Virus record (IMG/VR): IMGVR_UViG_3300006735_005316 | Location: 1-22,769 of that record | DNA from: a virus | Length of the DNA stretch: 22,769 nucleotides | Reading direction: 5' to 3' (one strand) | Shown here: one piece after another, positions 10,135 through 17,847 of the stretch | How positions within the stretch are numbered: the stretch's first letter is position 1 | How the letters are laid out: each line of letters starts with the position of its first letter | Program-made: the position numbers and the translations under genes | Notes under the pieces: generated by a model | Seen by the model: the letters and a program-made list of their open reading frames with translations, nothing else | What the model was told of the DNA's origin: nothing | The model's database searches: none

Positions 10135-10817
10135 TATCGTTTCCTGTTCATCGCTGTTAGTTGGCCACCAAAGAAGTAAAATACAACTTGGTTTTGGTCG
10201 TCATCTATAAGTTCTGGTATGAGGTAGTATATATCAACTTGTCCTTGTCCTGTAGCTACTGGAAATGTTGTTGTGCAATGCACATTATTCCACTGCTCAA
10301 ACATTGCACCACTTTCATATACAACATTACCATTATATCTTATTTGCCATTGCACAAATTTTGGTGCAACAACTGTAGAACCGGTTTGTTTTCTAAATGT
10401 TCTGTATTTTGGAATATATGATTTGCAACGCCAATCAACTGTAAGCATACCTTCTTTAAATTGTCCGTTTAGTGACGCGTTCTTTGCTTGTATCCAGCTA
10501 CCACCTTGTCGTAAATTTACAGAGTTTGTGTAACGTAAGCCAAATATTTCATTGCCTTTTGGATGTGTTGCAGTTGCTGAATTAAAATTAAGGTCCTTAC
10601 CACAAAAGCCTTCGTCAATGGCAACAGACTTATCTTCATAATATTCTGCTATTTCTGTGTCCTGAACCATACTTCCTGACACATAGCCAAGAGGTATGTT
10701 TTCTCTATCAATGGCATTATTCATTACATCGATAAAATCATTTATACTAATATCCAGTTCTCGACCATTTACAATACTGTTTGCTTCTATGCTTCGCTTG
10801 TTCCACCTATATGCCAT
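10134..10817 (-). CDS. Putative tail-appendage protein (227 aa)
   Basis: This is the first of three modular proteins. The N-terminal segment (EANSIVNGRELDISINDFID, then IDRENIPLGYVSG) follows the same plan as its neighbours: a short helix with Asn and Ile at regular spacing, then a turn. The remaining 170 residues are beta-rich with several Trp and Tyr residues, ending in a FFGGQLTAMNRKR tail. It begins in a TAATG overlap with the tail-hub gene and ends in a TAATG overlap with the 349-aa gene. An AAGGGGAA purine run acts as its ribosome site. Function is not recognisable beyond virion structural protein, probably part of the tail tip or fibres. Confidence 0.78.
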   Translation of the reverse strand: MAYRWNKRSIEANSIVNGRELDISINDFIDVMNNAIDRENIPLGYVSGSMVQDTEIAEYYEDKSVAIDEGFCGKDLNFNSATATHPKGNEIFGLRYTNSVNLRQGGSWIQAKNASLNGQFKEGMLTVDWRCKSYIPKYRTFRKQTGSTVVAPKFVQWQIRYNGNVVYESGAMFEQWNNVHCTTTFPVATGQGQVDIYYLIPELIDDDQNQVVFYFFGGQLTAMNRKR

Positions 10818-12979
10818 TAGCTTTTCCCCTTAATAGTTTGTGTTGATACTGGAGTGTATTCAATACTATAACCAATAAAATGTAGCTTGGCTGATGTTGA
10901 TAATTCAAAACCAAAACTACTTACATTCTTCATTGCAACAGGTATTCTTATTTCTGTAAGAATTGGTTCTTGTGCAAAATCTTGGTCCCACTTTGCAAGA
11001 AAGTCACCGGTAGATGTTGATGATGCAGCATAGTTTGGTTGGTCTTTGTGGTCTGCTCTTTCCATTTTAACTGTTGCACTTTGTGTATTTATTTTACTAT
11101 CTTCTACGTGCCAGTCACCATCACGATAATATGTAATATTTACATCTTGTTGTCCAGTCGTGTAACAATACAAGTAAAGATAATGTATTTGTTTCTTTAT
11201 TGCACCATAGCCAAAGTCGTGCCATCTACTTCTAAACAAGCTTTCAAGTGGTAGGTTATCTTGTATAGCTCTATCTGCACCAATTGTTTGGTAACCTGCC
11301 TGACGTGTTGCACTTATTGCCATCAAACCATTACCAACTTCAGTTCCTTCTGGTAAAGAATTAAACTGACTTGCATTACCAAACTGGTGTCCAAAGATAA
11401 AGTTGCCATCATAATCAATAGTGCCACAAGACATTGGCCACCTATCTCTTACAGATATGCCACCATTTTCGTGTATAACTAAACCAATATTTATTTGGTT
11501 GTCACCATAGTCAGCAGCATTTAACCAGTATTCTCTTTTCTCTGGCCAATATGTTGCAAAAGCTTTCTTTGTTCCACTACGACTGAAAGCTTCTACCATA
11601 AAATCAACACCTTTGCTCATCTTTATAAGTTGTAATTCAGAACCTGCAAAGTTACCTTTGATACTATATACACCATCTTCCGCTAAGAAGACAAGACCGA
11701 AGTTTGGTGTCACCTGTATTGTCGCGTGCGACACACAACCAACACCCATTACAAATGGAGTTATAATAAAATTACCACTTTGGTCTTGTCTAATTACATC
11801 AACAGCGCGTTCTCTAAAAACAAATAAATTGTTATAATAATTATAGAGACCGGTTATGTCACCACCGTCACGCCCGCCAACATCAAAAAACTGTGATGCA
11901 CCGAAGCTGTCAATTTGTAAAGCGTTAGAAAAATATATTTTACTGCTCTCAGATTTACCACCATCAACAAAAAGTCTGTTGTGGAAACTACAAGCATATC
12001 TTGGATTTATTGCAGGAAATGTAATACTATCACTTGGATTTGGAGCTGATGCACCAAGCTGGTCATCTTCCAAACTATCAATAATAATTTCTGTAGTATT
12101 GTCATACACAGTTAAACAGAAAAATAGGTCTGAACCTTGGTTCCTGGTTCTATATAGTTTTCGTGCTACAGTGCCTCTGGGACCTATTGGCAGTTCCATA
12201 ATGATACCTGTGCGTGAGGTCACGTTGGTTCCATCTTTGGCAAACTCTGTAGTCTTCCAAGTTACACTATCACTAAGCTGAGATATAGGACTTTCACTAC
12301 CATTTTCATTAACAAATGTGCATTTGTAAAAATATTTGTTTTCAAAGTCTTTCTCATTACTACCTACACCTGGGTAATTTTTACTTGTTACACTTACCAG
12401 ACCTGAGGATTTAGCTTTTTTGTAGTCTTCTGTTGAAAACAAAAAGTAACCACCTGCTCTATTACTTGGGTCTGCTGCTGGTCCTCTTACAATTGGTGGT
12501 GCTGTTTGTTCTTTCCAACCAACATTACTAATTGTGTCACCACCCCTGTATTTTATAATGTCATTGTTTGCGTTGGCTATAATAACATAGTTACCAACTG
12601 TTTCGTAACAAGTTAATGGGTCACTACTTTGTGGTGCTTCTCTGTTGCCTACTATTTGTTCAGCTTGTTCAGAACTACCATTGATTTCATACAACTCGTT
12701 TTCTTGTTCGAACAGTAGAAACTGCCTTGCACCATTGTGTGATGGCCAACAAAAGATAGAATGCACTGGACCATTCTTTTTAAAAGGTCCTACACCACCT
12801 TGCAAAAACATATTTGTTTGACCGGTAAAATACTTTTCATATCCAAAATTTGTAGTCCAACCTTTTGTTTTGTCGTCATACATCATATTAGATATAATTT
12901 GACCAGAAGTTGTAGGTTCTGGTCGTCCTTGAAACATACCTGTAATTTGTGCGAGCTCTGTTCTCTGCTTACTTCTCAT
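10817..12979 (-). CDS. Tail hub / beta-propeller protein, P22 gp10-like (720 aa)
   Basis: The protein is almost wholly beta-rich. Residues 213-242 (FYKCTFVNENGSESPISQL) look like a fibronectin-III-type strand pair. Residues 325-440 carry a set typical of the phage tail hub or packaged-DNA-stabilisation proteins: a YACSFHNRLFVDGG strand, a YNNLFVFRERAVDVI strand, a GVGCVSHATI turn and a FLAEDGVYSIKG strand. In P22-like podoviruses such proteins cap the connector below the adaptor and form the tail tube or hub. Its position directly after an adaptor-like gene fits this. The start has an AGGAGA site 8 bp after the previous stop, and the end overlaps the next gene as TAATG. Family assignment is by motif impression; a profile search would settle it. 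Confidence 0.88.
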   Translation of the reverse strand: MRSKQRTELAQITGMFQGRPEPTTSGQIISNMMYDDKTKGWTTNFGYEKYFTGQTNMFLQGGVGPFKKNGPVHSIFCWPSHNGARQFLLFEQENELYEINGSSEQAEQIVGNREAPQSSDPLTCYETVGNYVIIANANNDIIKYRGGDTISNVGWKEQTAPPIVRGPAADPSNRAGGYFLFSTEDYKKAKSSGLVSVTSKNYPGVGSNEKDFENKYFYKCTFVNENGSESPISQLSDSVTWKTTEFAKDGTNVTSRTGIIMELPIGPRGTVARKLYRTRNQGSDLFFCLTVYDNTTEIIIDSLEDDQLGASAPNPSDSITFPAINPRYACSFHNRLFVDGGKSESSKIYFSNALQIDSFGASQFFDVGGRDGGDITGLYNYYNNLFVFRERAVDVIRQDQSGNFIITPFVMGVGCVSHATIQVTPNFGLVFLAEDGVYSIKGNFAGSELQLIKMSKGVDFMVEAFSRSGTKKAFATYWPEKREYWLNAADYGDNQINIGLVIHENGGISVRDRWPMSCGTIDYDGNFIFGHQFGNASQFNSLPEGTEVGNGLMAISATRQAGYQTIGADRAIQDNLPLESLFRSRWHDFGYGAIKKQIHYLYLYCYTTGQQDVNITYYRDGDWHVEDSKINTQSATVKMERADHKDQPNYAASSTSTGDFLAKWDQDFAQEPILTEIRIPVAMKNVSSFGFELSTSAKLHFIGYSIEYTPVSTQTIKGKS

Positions 12980-12987
12980 CCTGTCTC

Positions 12988-14442
12988 CTATGGCAAATGC
13001 GTCAAATTCACTCTAACTCTGTTGCGTGTAACAGGGCCAGCGCGAAAACTTGACTTTATCCAAGGACCAGCAGGTGTTGTAAGGTGTTTCGCTTCAATAC
13101 GTTGCAGCTCTTTGTCTGCCTTCTTTTGATAATATAATGCTTGTGTTGCATTATTAAATTTATTAAATATATCTTCACAGGTTCTATACACCAGATACCG
13201 GTGTGTGTCACTTGGCATTTTTGGTGTATCAAAATTTGCTGTAAGTGCTGGAGCCTGTTGATTATATCTAACACGTATTGGAACGCCTTTATCACCTTCG
13301 TTTGTTCTGTCGCCTGATGGGTGCGGATAAAGTCTGATTTGCCAGCATCTACCTTCATTATCTTGATAACGTTTGAGTGACCGTAGGTTTTCTATTGATG
13401 GCACAATGTTTGAGTTTGGCCAGTCAAAACTTACGTCGTCATCTGCTATTTCAAGAAACTTTTCACCGGTAGATGATGTGTTTGTTAAGCCTGTGTATTT
13501 ACTTGCACAGTCTCTAAAAATGTCTTCTTTGTATTGGCGACCACTTACGGTCACGTCTTTTATTCTTACAAAAAGTCTTTTACTTACACCATTGAAACCA
13601 TAAAGCGTTGTATCTGGTGTGCCGAAGCGTAAGTTGGCATTGGCCAGAGAAACAGTAAATTCTACTGCATCACTCATTGGTCCATTTATGCCACGATAAT
13701 TGTAACAATATTTAAATTCATATGTTCCTACTGGCCAGTTGTTTGAACCAACACCAAACTCTGTAATGCTTAGGTCACCTGGGTCCAATGGAATATCACT
13801 CACACCTTGCACTCTTTCTGGTAGTTCATCATATGCTACCCAATCTGTAGGTGTGCCTTCTAAGTCTAATTTTAAATTTAACTCATCATCTCTTCTACGT
13901 GTAAGTTGATACAAGCTTCGATATCCTGTGTCACCAAACTCTACTGGATTTCTAATATTAATACTAATAGGATAATTACAGTCCTGAGGTAGCGGTAAAT
14001 ATCTTTGCATTATCTTAGCTGTTATTGTGCTTGTGTTTGCACTATGCCAACCAGGCCATAGAAAAGGTGTTGTTGTGGTTTTCTCCACTTTTGATAATGC
14101 ACAATCAGAACCAAATACATCATCAATAATAAATTCACCATTATCTCTTTCATCAGCAGCACCGCTGATTTGCACAATAGAACCTCGCATTCTTCTTGAT
14201 GCACCTGTAATGGCAATTATTTTGTTTCCAGCTGTTGAACTGGTAGTAGAAAGTCCCGTAACTGTTAAGTCCGGAACGGTATATACATCAACTTCTGTGT
14301 CAGCCCAAGGCCAAGTTCGAAGCATCATAAATTCTAAGTATGTTTCATTCACCATACGATTTAGTTCGTTGATGTAAGAGGTAACGTTAGGGTCATAATC
14401 AACTATGCTTCCTATCATATCTCTCATTTGTTTTAAATTCAT
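12988..14442 (-). CDS. Head-tail adaptor-like protein with Ig/FN3-like insert (484 aa)
   Basis: The ends look like a podovirus head-to-tail adaptor (T7 gp11 / P22 gp4 type): an N-terminal helix pair with the pattern INELNRMVNETYLEFMMLRTW (residues 24-44), and a C-terminal helical segment from PSDTHRYLVYRTCEDIFNKF through YYQKKADKELQRI (about 405-455). Between them, residues 60-120 are beta-rich, and residues 238-266 (GTYEFKYCYNYRGINGP) resemble an FN3-type insert similar to the one in the next gene. The protein is longer than simple adaptors (about 170-200 aa), so the middle is an expansion. The ATG has a GAGG site and lies 12 bases downstream of a terminator T-tract. Adaptor identity is inferred; it could equally be annotated as a tail tubular protein. 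Confidence 0.85.
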   Translation of the reverse strand: MNLKQMRDMIGSIVDYDPNVTSYINELNRMVNETYLEFMMLRTWPWADTEVDVYTVPDLTVTGLSTTSSTAGNKIIAITGASRRMRGSIVQISGAADERDNGEFIIDDVFGSDCALSKVEKTTTTPFLWPGWHSANTSTITAKIMQRYLPLPQDCNYPISINIRNPVEFGDTGYRSLYQLTRRRDDELNLKLDLEGTPTDWVAYDELPERVQGVSDIPLDPGDLSITEFGVGSNNWPVGTYEFKYCYNYRGINGPMSDAVEFTVSLANANLRFGTPDTTLYGFNGVSKRLFVRIKDVTVSGRQYKEDIFRDCASKYTGLTNTSSTGEKFLEIADDDVSFDWPNSNIVPSIENLRSLKRYQDNEGRCWQIRLYPHPSGDRTNEGDKGVPIRVRYNQQAPALTANFDTPKMPSDTHRYLVYRTCEDIFNKFNNATQALYYQKKADKELQRIEAKHLTTPAGPWIKSSFRAGPVTRNRVRVNLTHLP

Positions 14443-14454
14443 ACATCCCTCACT

Positions 14455-14485
14455 AAAAAAGTGGCATATTTTAACCCATATGCCA
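14455..14485 (-). terminator. Intrinsic terminator between capsid cassette and tail genes
   Basis: Reading the minus strand, TGGCATAT (14485-14478) pairs perfectly with ATATGCCA (14469-14462) around an 8-base loop, then follows C and six T residues (14460-14455). This is a standard stem plus U-tract. It lies 88 bp after the decoration gene and ends only 12 bases before the next ATG, so it must be partially read through or the tail genes need another promoter. The same spot in T7 (after gene 10) also holds a terminator; that analogy is from general knowledge. A second possible stem, GGGGT (14511-14515) with ACCCC (14526-14530), lies upstream in the same gap. Confidence 0.75.
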
Positions 14486-14572
14486 GGGGCTCTGCGATTT
14501 TATCAGGAGAGGGGTTAGCCTATACACCCCAAGGTAGCAGAACAGAACACAAGGCTCCGAAAAATTGTTAAA

Positions 14573-15109
14573 TTACGCCCAGTTAGGTAGGACATAAACT
14601 CTTGAAGTAGCGTCAGCAGAAGTTGCCTCAAGTGCAATAGCAACCACCAAGTCAGGTTGTGCAACTGCACCAGCCCCACCACCACCAGAACCTTCTTTTT
14701 GGTCTGAGCGGAATGTTTGGACTTGAACCAACTTACCAGCAGTTCCAAACGTAAGTCTGTCACCAGCTGAAATGTTTGTTACATCACCTTTTGTAAGTGC
14801 TTCTTCTACGATACCACGAGTAACAACATTAATAAAAACGTCTCCAGCAGAAGAAGGGTCCTCACTATCGGTAGAACTGTCAAATACTCCTACAGGAATA
14901 TAGTCACTTGCGTCTGCTTCAGCAACAATAAAAGCCTTTTGGCCATTGCTTGCTTGAGAGACATCGAGTGATACAGTAGCACCAGCTGTGATTTGCTCAC
15001 TTACACGGAAGCGTTCAATACGTCGTCTGTTACTTTGAGTAACGCCATCTTCACCAACGCCAGTTTCGTCTGAAGCGTATAGTTTTTGAATTAAATCAGA
15101 TGTAGCCAT
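14573..15109 (-). CDS. Head decoration-like protein (178 aa)
   Basis: The gene sits directly behind the coat gene (11-bp gap), with a GGGGG purine run before its ATG. The protein is small, acidic and rich in Ala, Ser, Val and Asp, with a beta-rich core (residues 35-125) that includes ITAGATVSLDVSQAS, DYIPVGVFDSST and ISAGDRLTFGTAGKLVQV. A Gly run (GSGGGG) lies near residues 138-143, followed by a last strand set. Position, size and composition suit a capsid decoration or head-stabilising protein. No family motif is certain. An out-of-frame extension beyond its stop is open for about 58 bases but does not look like a frameshift product. Confidence 0.82.
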   Translation of the reverse strand: MATSDLIQKLYASDETGVGEDGVTQSNRRRIERFRVSEQITAGATVSLDVSQASNGQKAFIVAEADASDYIPVGVFDSSTDSEDPSSAGDVFINVVTRGIVEEALTKGDVTNISAGDRLTFGTAGKLVQVQTFRSDQKEGSGGGGAGAVAQPDLVVAIALEATSADATSRVYVLPNWA

Positions 15110-15120
15110 TTTAAACCCCC

Positions 15121-16122
15121 TTAAATGTTGTGCAACACACCTTGCGATGCAAGATGTTCAGCGTAAAGTTGAACTCGAGTATAGATTTTAGCACTTCTTG
15201 CGCAGTAACCAGAAATCATTTCGAAGTCTGACATACGGAAGTTAGCGTCACTATCCATAGCGAGCTTGATATAGTCAGTGTTAAGAGCGTAAGCAAAAAC
15301 AGAGTTTGCATTAGCGCTTAGCGGCAAGAATGGGTCAGCCATCATTTGAGCTCCGTGGAACGCAAGTGATAATCTACCACCATCAAGCTGTGCTTCGTCA
15401 ATGAAACGTTCATTAGCGAACAAAGCTTTCTTATATGCAGCATAACCAGCAGGTGAGATAAGAATTAAGTCTGGAGACCTTCCACCTGGGGTTCTTAATT
15501 GACAATCAATATAAAGATTAGTCAAGTTTTCAATAGCAGTTGAAGTTGCAGCATCAAAACTACCACCACAATCCACTTGTTGATTTTGGTAATCATTAGG
15601 GAAAGATGACTTAGCAATTCCACCAACAGTATTGGTTTGAGCACCAAATGCATTTTCTTCTAAGAAACCTGCTTGAGTTTGTCCATTCAAAGTGTTTAAT
15701 TCTGAAAGGATTGTAGAAGTTCCTTGAACTACCTGCTTTTCAAATTCACGTTGAAGCATACCCATAACAGATTTCATACGCGCTTCGGCGATTGAAACAA
15801 TAGCGCGCTCACCTTTATTAGAAAGTTCTTCTTTCTCAGTGATTACGATTGGAGCGACAAAGTCACACCAGTTATAAGATGCGTTACGTAGAACGTCTTG
15901 CACAGCAAGATTTACAGGTTCATATCCGGAACTAAGTTGAGTGATTGAGCTATGCTCAGCCAAAATTAAGGGGACGTCTAATTTTTGTCCGCCATCATAA
16001 AAATCAATCTGGCCCTTTTTCTTCATCTGGTCGAGAAGTGGGGTAGCCTTAAAAAGGTTATCTACTTCTTCTTCCAGGAGGATACGAAGGGTCGATGATA
16101 ATACGTCATTCGATATAGCCAT
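15121..16122 (-). CDS. Major capsid (coat) protein, HK97-fold type (333 aa)
   Basis: The layout is that of HK97-fold coat proteins without a long N-terminal prodomain: an N-arm (residues 1-38), an E-loop-like beta hairpin (about 38-75), a long spine helix (about 102-132, ERAIVSIAEARMKSVMG), and a P-domain/A-domain part including PDLILISPAGYAAYKKAL (217-234). The final residues ARSAKIYTRVQLYAEHLAS are typical for coat proteins of marine and environmental phages. It lies between the scaffold and decoration genes. The ATG has a GGAGG site nine bases upstream and a 143-bp leader with repeats. The separate scaffold gene means assembly probably uses scaffold-assisted procapsids. The assignment rests on position, size and pattern, without an alignment. 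Confidence 0.9.
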   Translation of the reverse strand: MAISNDVLSSTLRILLEEEVDNLFKATPLLDQMKKKGQIDFYDGGQKLDVPLILAEHSSITQLSSGYEPVNLAVQDVLRNASYNWCDFVAPIVITEKEELSNKGERAIVSIAEARMKSVMGMLQREFEKQVVQGTSTILSELNTLNGQTQAGFLEENAFGAQTNTVGGIAKSSFPNDYQNQQVDCGGSFDAATSTAIENLTNLYIDCQLRTPGGRSPDLILISPAGYAAYKKALFANERFIDEAQLDGGRLSLAFHGAQMMADPFLPLSANANSVFAYALNTDYIKLAMDSDANFRMSDFEMISGYCARSAKIYTRVQLYAEHLASQGVLHNI

Positions 16123-16139
16123 AATTTGTTTCCTCCAAT

Positions 16140-16220
16140 TAACAGCTTAAGTTATTTATTGCGATTTGCTCTAAGGTTATCCGTTGCCGGGTCCAAAGGT
16201 TATCCTGAGGTGAGCTGTTA
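16140..16220 (-). promoter_or_regulatory. Structured leader upstream of the coat gene (inverted arms plus direct repeats)
   Basis: On the minus strand TAACAGCT (16220-16213) is matched by AGCTGTTA (16147-16140), an 8-bp perfect inverted pair enclosing 65 bases. Inside are two exact copies of GGATAACCTT (16205-16196 and 16182-16173), 23 bases apart start to start. The downstream arm ends only a few bases before the GGAGG ribosome site of the coat gene. If the arms pair in the mRNA, the stem would abut the ribosome site; the repeats could be a protein site or a shared RNA fold. Function is inferred. Confidence 0.5.
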
Positions 16221-16265
16221 TTCAGGGCCTGTTGTATATAAATATATATCGTCTTTATCATTTAT

Positions 16266-17126
16266 TTACCTTTTTGTGTTATTATCTTTAACCCATTTGT
16301 AAAGGTCATAACTTTTCATACCTTTTGGCGGGCGTTTTGATGTAACGTTGTTGCCTGCACTTACCTTCAAACCATATTGACGTGCTGCGTCTTTGTATTG
16401 TTTCAGTTCCGCTTGTTGAGCTTTTAAACTCTCGGTCTGACTTTTACCTTTCACAATGTAATAGGCTGATTGTAGGTCCAGAGCTCGGTTGTTTTTTAAC
16501 AAATCAACGATATCTGTTTTATAGTCTTTAAAATCTGGATGCTCAGCAGTCCAAGCGTCAAGCTTTTGCTTGCGTTGTTGTAGCTGATATTCTTCTTGCA
16601 TAGGCTTCATCATCTGTTGCATACGTCTTGCCACTTCTTCTTCAATACGTGAATTAAAAGTTTCTGTATCATATGGGTCCAGTTGTGTGTCACGTTGTGC
16701 AACCTCGCTTATGCTTTCATATACCTTACTATCTTGTAAGGCTTTCATTTGCATTTGTAATTCTTTTCTTTGTGTAGCCAGTTCTTGTGTCTTTTTTGTA
16801 TATGAACTGCGCATATTAGCCAAAAGTTTTTGTGCATCTTCAGGTAGTGCTTCAACTACATTATTATAATTGATACCTTTATGTGTGCCTTCTGGTAAAT
16901 TAACCTCTTCAAGACTATCAATGGTTGCTTCTTCTACAAGCTGCGCTTTTTGCTTAGCCACTGCTGGCTGAGCATCAACTGCTTTTTGTAGCGCACTTCC
17001 AATGCGGTCCTTTATTCCATTACTGGATAGGTCATAATTCTTTTCTTCTCCTGATACATTTTCCGCTGTTGCTTCGACTGTATCAGCAGTGGCTCCTGTT
17101 GCCGTGTTGCTGATTTCATCACTCAT
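16266..17126 (-). CDS. Scaffolding protein (286 aa)
   Basis: The protein is strongly charged and nearly all helical, as phage scaffolds are. The N-terminal 30 residues are acidic and low-complexity. Coiled-coil-like stretches fall at about 98-135, 156-195 and 228-252 (for example RKELQMQMKALQ and EEEVARRMQQMMKPMQEEYQ). The C-terminal 25 residues are basic and Pro/Lys-rich (KRPPKGMKSYDLYKWVKDNN), matching the usual coat-binding tail of scaffolds. The gene lies directly upstream of the coat gene. The ATG has an AGGAGG site with 5-base spacing, placed in the 9-bp gap after the previous gene. No protease motif is seen, so there is no sign of a fused maturation protease. Confidence 0.82.
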   Translation of the reverse strand: MSDEISNTATGATADTVEATAENVSGEEKNYDLSSNGIKDRIGSALQKAVDAQPAVAKQKAQLVEEATIDSLEEVNLPEGTHKGINYNNVVEALPEDAQKLLANMRSSYTKKTQELATQRKELQMQMKALQDSKVYESISEVAQRDTQLDPYDTETFNSRIEEEVARRMQQMMKPMQEEYQLQQRKQKLDAWTAEHPDFKDYKTDIVDLLKNNRALDLQSAYYIVKGKSQTESLKAQQAELKQYKDAARQYGLKVSAGNNVTSKRPPKGMKSYDLYKWVKDNNTKR

Positions 17127-17135
17127 TATTGCCTC

Positions 17136-17681
17136 CTATGACATACGTGACATTAATAAATCGTCTTCTTCACCTTCTGGTGCTTGACGAGTTGGTGCTT
17201 CTGTTTCGACTTCTACCTTTATGGCATCAATTCTCATATCATCTTCACCCATTGGTTTTGCAAGAAAGGCTCGAAAAGCCTTGTCTTTTGAATATGCAAG
17301 TAGCTTACCTGCCATTTCTTTTAAATCTCTATCACTACTTATTTCACTCATTGCCATTTGTTCGTCACCTGAGTAGTCACTATAAGCAGCCAGAACCATA
17401 CCAAGCTTACGACTAATAGCTTCTGGCATAGCACCATCTATTTTTTCAGTAACTTGTTCTTCTGGTTCGGCACCTGGAAATAATTTAAGTGCTTCGTTTA
17501 GTCCTTTGATAAATGTATTTGTTGCACTTGCACTAAATTCACCTTCTGGTGCAATTGCTTGAAACATCATTCCTTCTAATTTGTCGGCTTGTTGTGCCAT
17601 TTCGTCCATATTTTCTGGTTTTTCTAATGGTTGCTCACGTTCCATAAGCTCCATTGTCATTCCATCTCTTTCTTCGGCCAT
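17136..17681 (-). CDS. Acidic protein of unknown function in the head module (181 aa)
   Basis: I do not recognise the family. The protein is acidic and Met/Glu-rich, mostly helical, with the segments EKPENMDEMAQQADKLEGMM and DRDLKEMAGKLLAYSKDKAF. It ends in a Asp/Ser-rich tail (EEDDLLMSRMS). I place the start at the ATG at 17681 because a GGAG site lies 6 bases before it. A TTG four codons upstream (17693) is also open, but would put that GGAG inside the coding sequence. The gene ends with TAG 9 bases before the scaffold ATG. In related phage maps this slot, between portal-side genes and scaffold, often holds small head or assembly proteins of unknown role. Confidence 0.75.
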   Translation of the reverse strand: MAEERDGMTMELMEREQPLEKPENMDEMAQQADKLEGMMFQAIAPEGEFSASATNTFIKGLNEALKLFPGAEPEEQVTEKIDGAMPEAISRKLGMVLAAYSDYSGDEQMAMSEISSDRDLKEMAGKLLAYSKDKAFRAFLAKPMGEDDMRIDAIKVEVETEAPTRQAPEGEEDDLLMSRMS

Positions 17682-17697
17682 TGTGTTCTCCAATATT

Positions 17698-17727
17698 AAT
17701 ATATATTATGAAAAATTATTTAGTTAA
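17698..17727 (-). promoter_or_regulatory. Weak candidate promoter before the 181-aa head gene
   Basis: On the minus strand TTAACT (17727-17722) is followed after 18 bases by TATATT (17703-17698). The predicted start would fall about 7-10 bases later, immediately before the GGAG ribosome site of the 181-aa gene, which leaves an unusually short leader. The region is very AT-rich, so chance matches are expected and this call is weak. Confidence 0.22.
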
Positions 17728-17847
17728 TTTTTTTATTTTATCTGACTTACCACAAAGGTGGCAAACCGGTTTATCTGCTTGAAACTTAAAGTTGCATCTG
17801 AGACAATGATATATAGGTATGTATAAATCACTCTGCAGCTTTATCAT
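17716..17847 (-). CDS. Small zinc-ribbon protein (43 aa)
   Basis: A short frame starts at ATG 17847, within the end of the upstream FmdB-like gene (20-base overlap), and ends with TAA at 17718-17716. An excellent AGGAG site lies 7 bases before this ATG. The 43-aa product has two Cys pairs: CLRC at residues 15-18 and CHLC at 29-32, ten residues apart, followed by GKSDKIKKLTK. This CxxC-x10-CxxC spacing is that of a zinc ribbon. The protein is basic at its end, which would suit nucleic-acid or protein binding. Such a short gene is easily missed by size cut-offs. It is the second zinc ribbon in a row, after the FmdB-like protein. Function is unknown. Confidence 0.72.
   Translation of the reverse strand: MIKLQSDLYIPIYHCLRCNFKFQADKPVCHLCGKSDKIKKLTK

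Noticed and set aside
13056-13358. 100-aa minus-strand frame inside the adaptor-like gene
   Set aside because: Fully nested in a well-supported gene, Lys/His/Gln-rich shadow without ribosome site.
14515-14763. Overlapping minus-strand frame running past the decoration gene stop, as a T7 gene 10B-like frameshift product
   Set aside because: The product is Leu-rich and unstructured, and I see no slippery site at the crossing point.
17682-17693. TTG at 17693 as the start of the acidic head gene
   Set aside because: GGAG lies between TTG and the ATG at 17681 with ideal spacing for that ATG.
17731-17832. GTG-start frame across the gap after the FmdB-like gene
   Set aside because: The product has no motif and no ribosome site; the alternative frame from ATG 17847 gives a zinc ribbon with a strong site.
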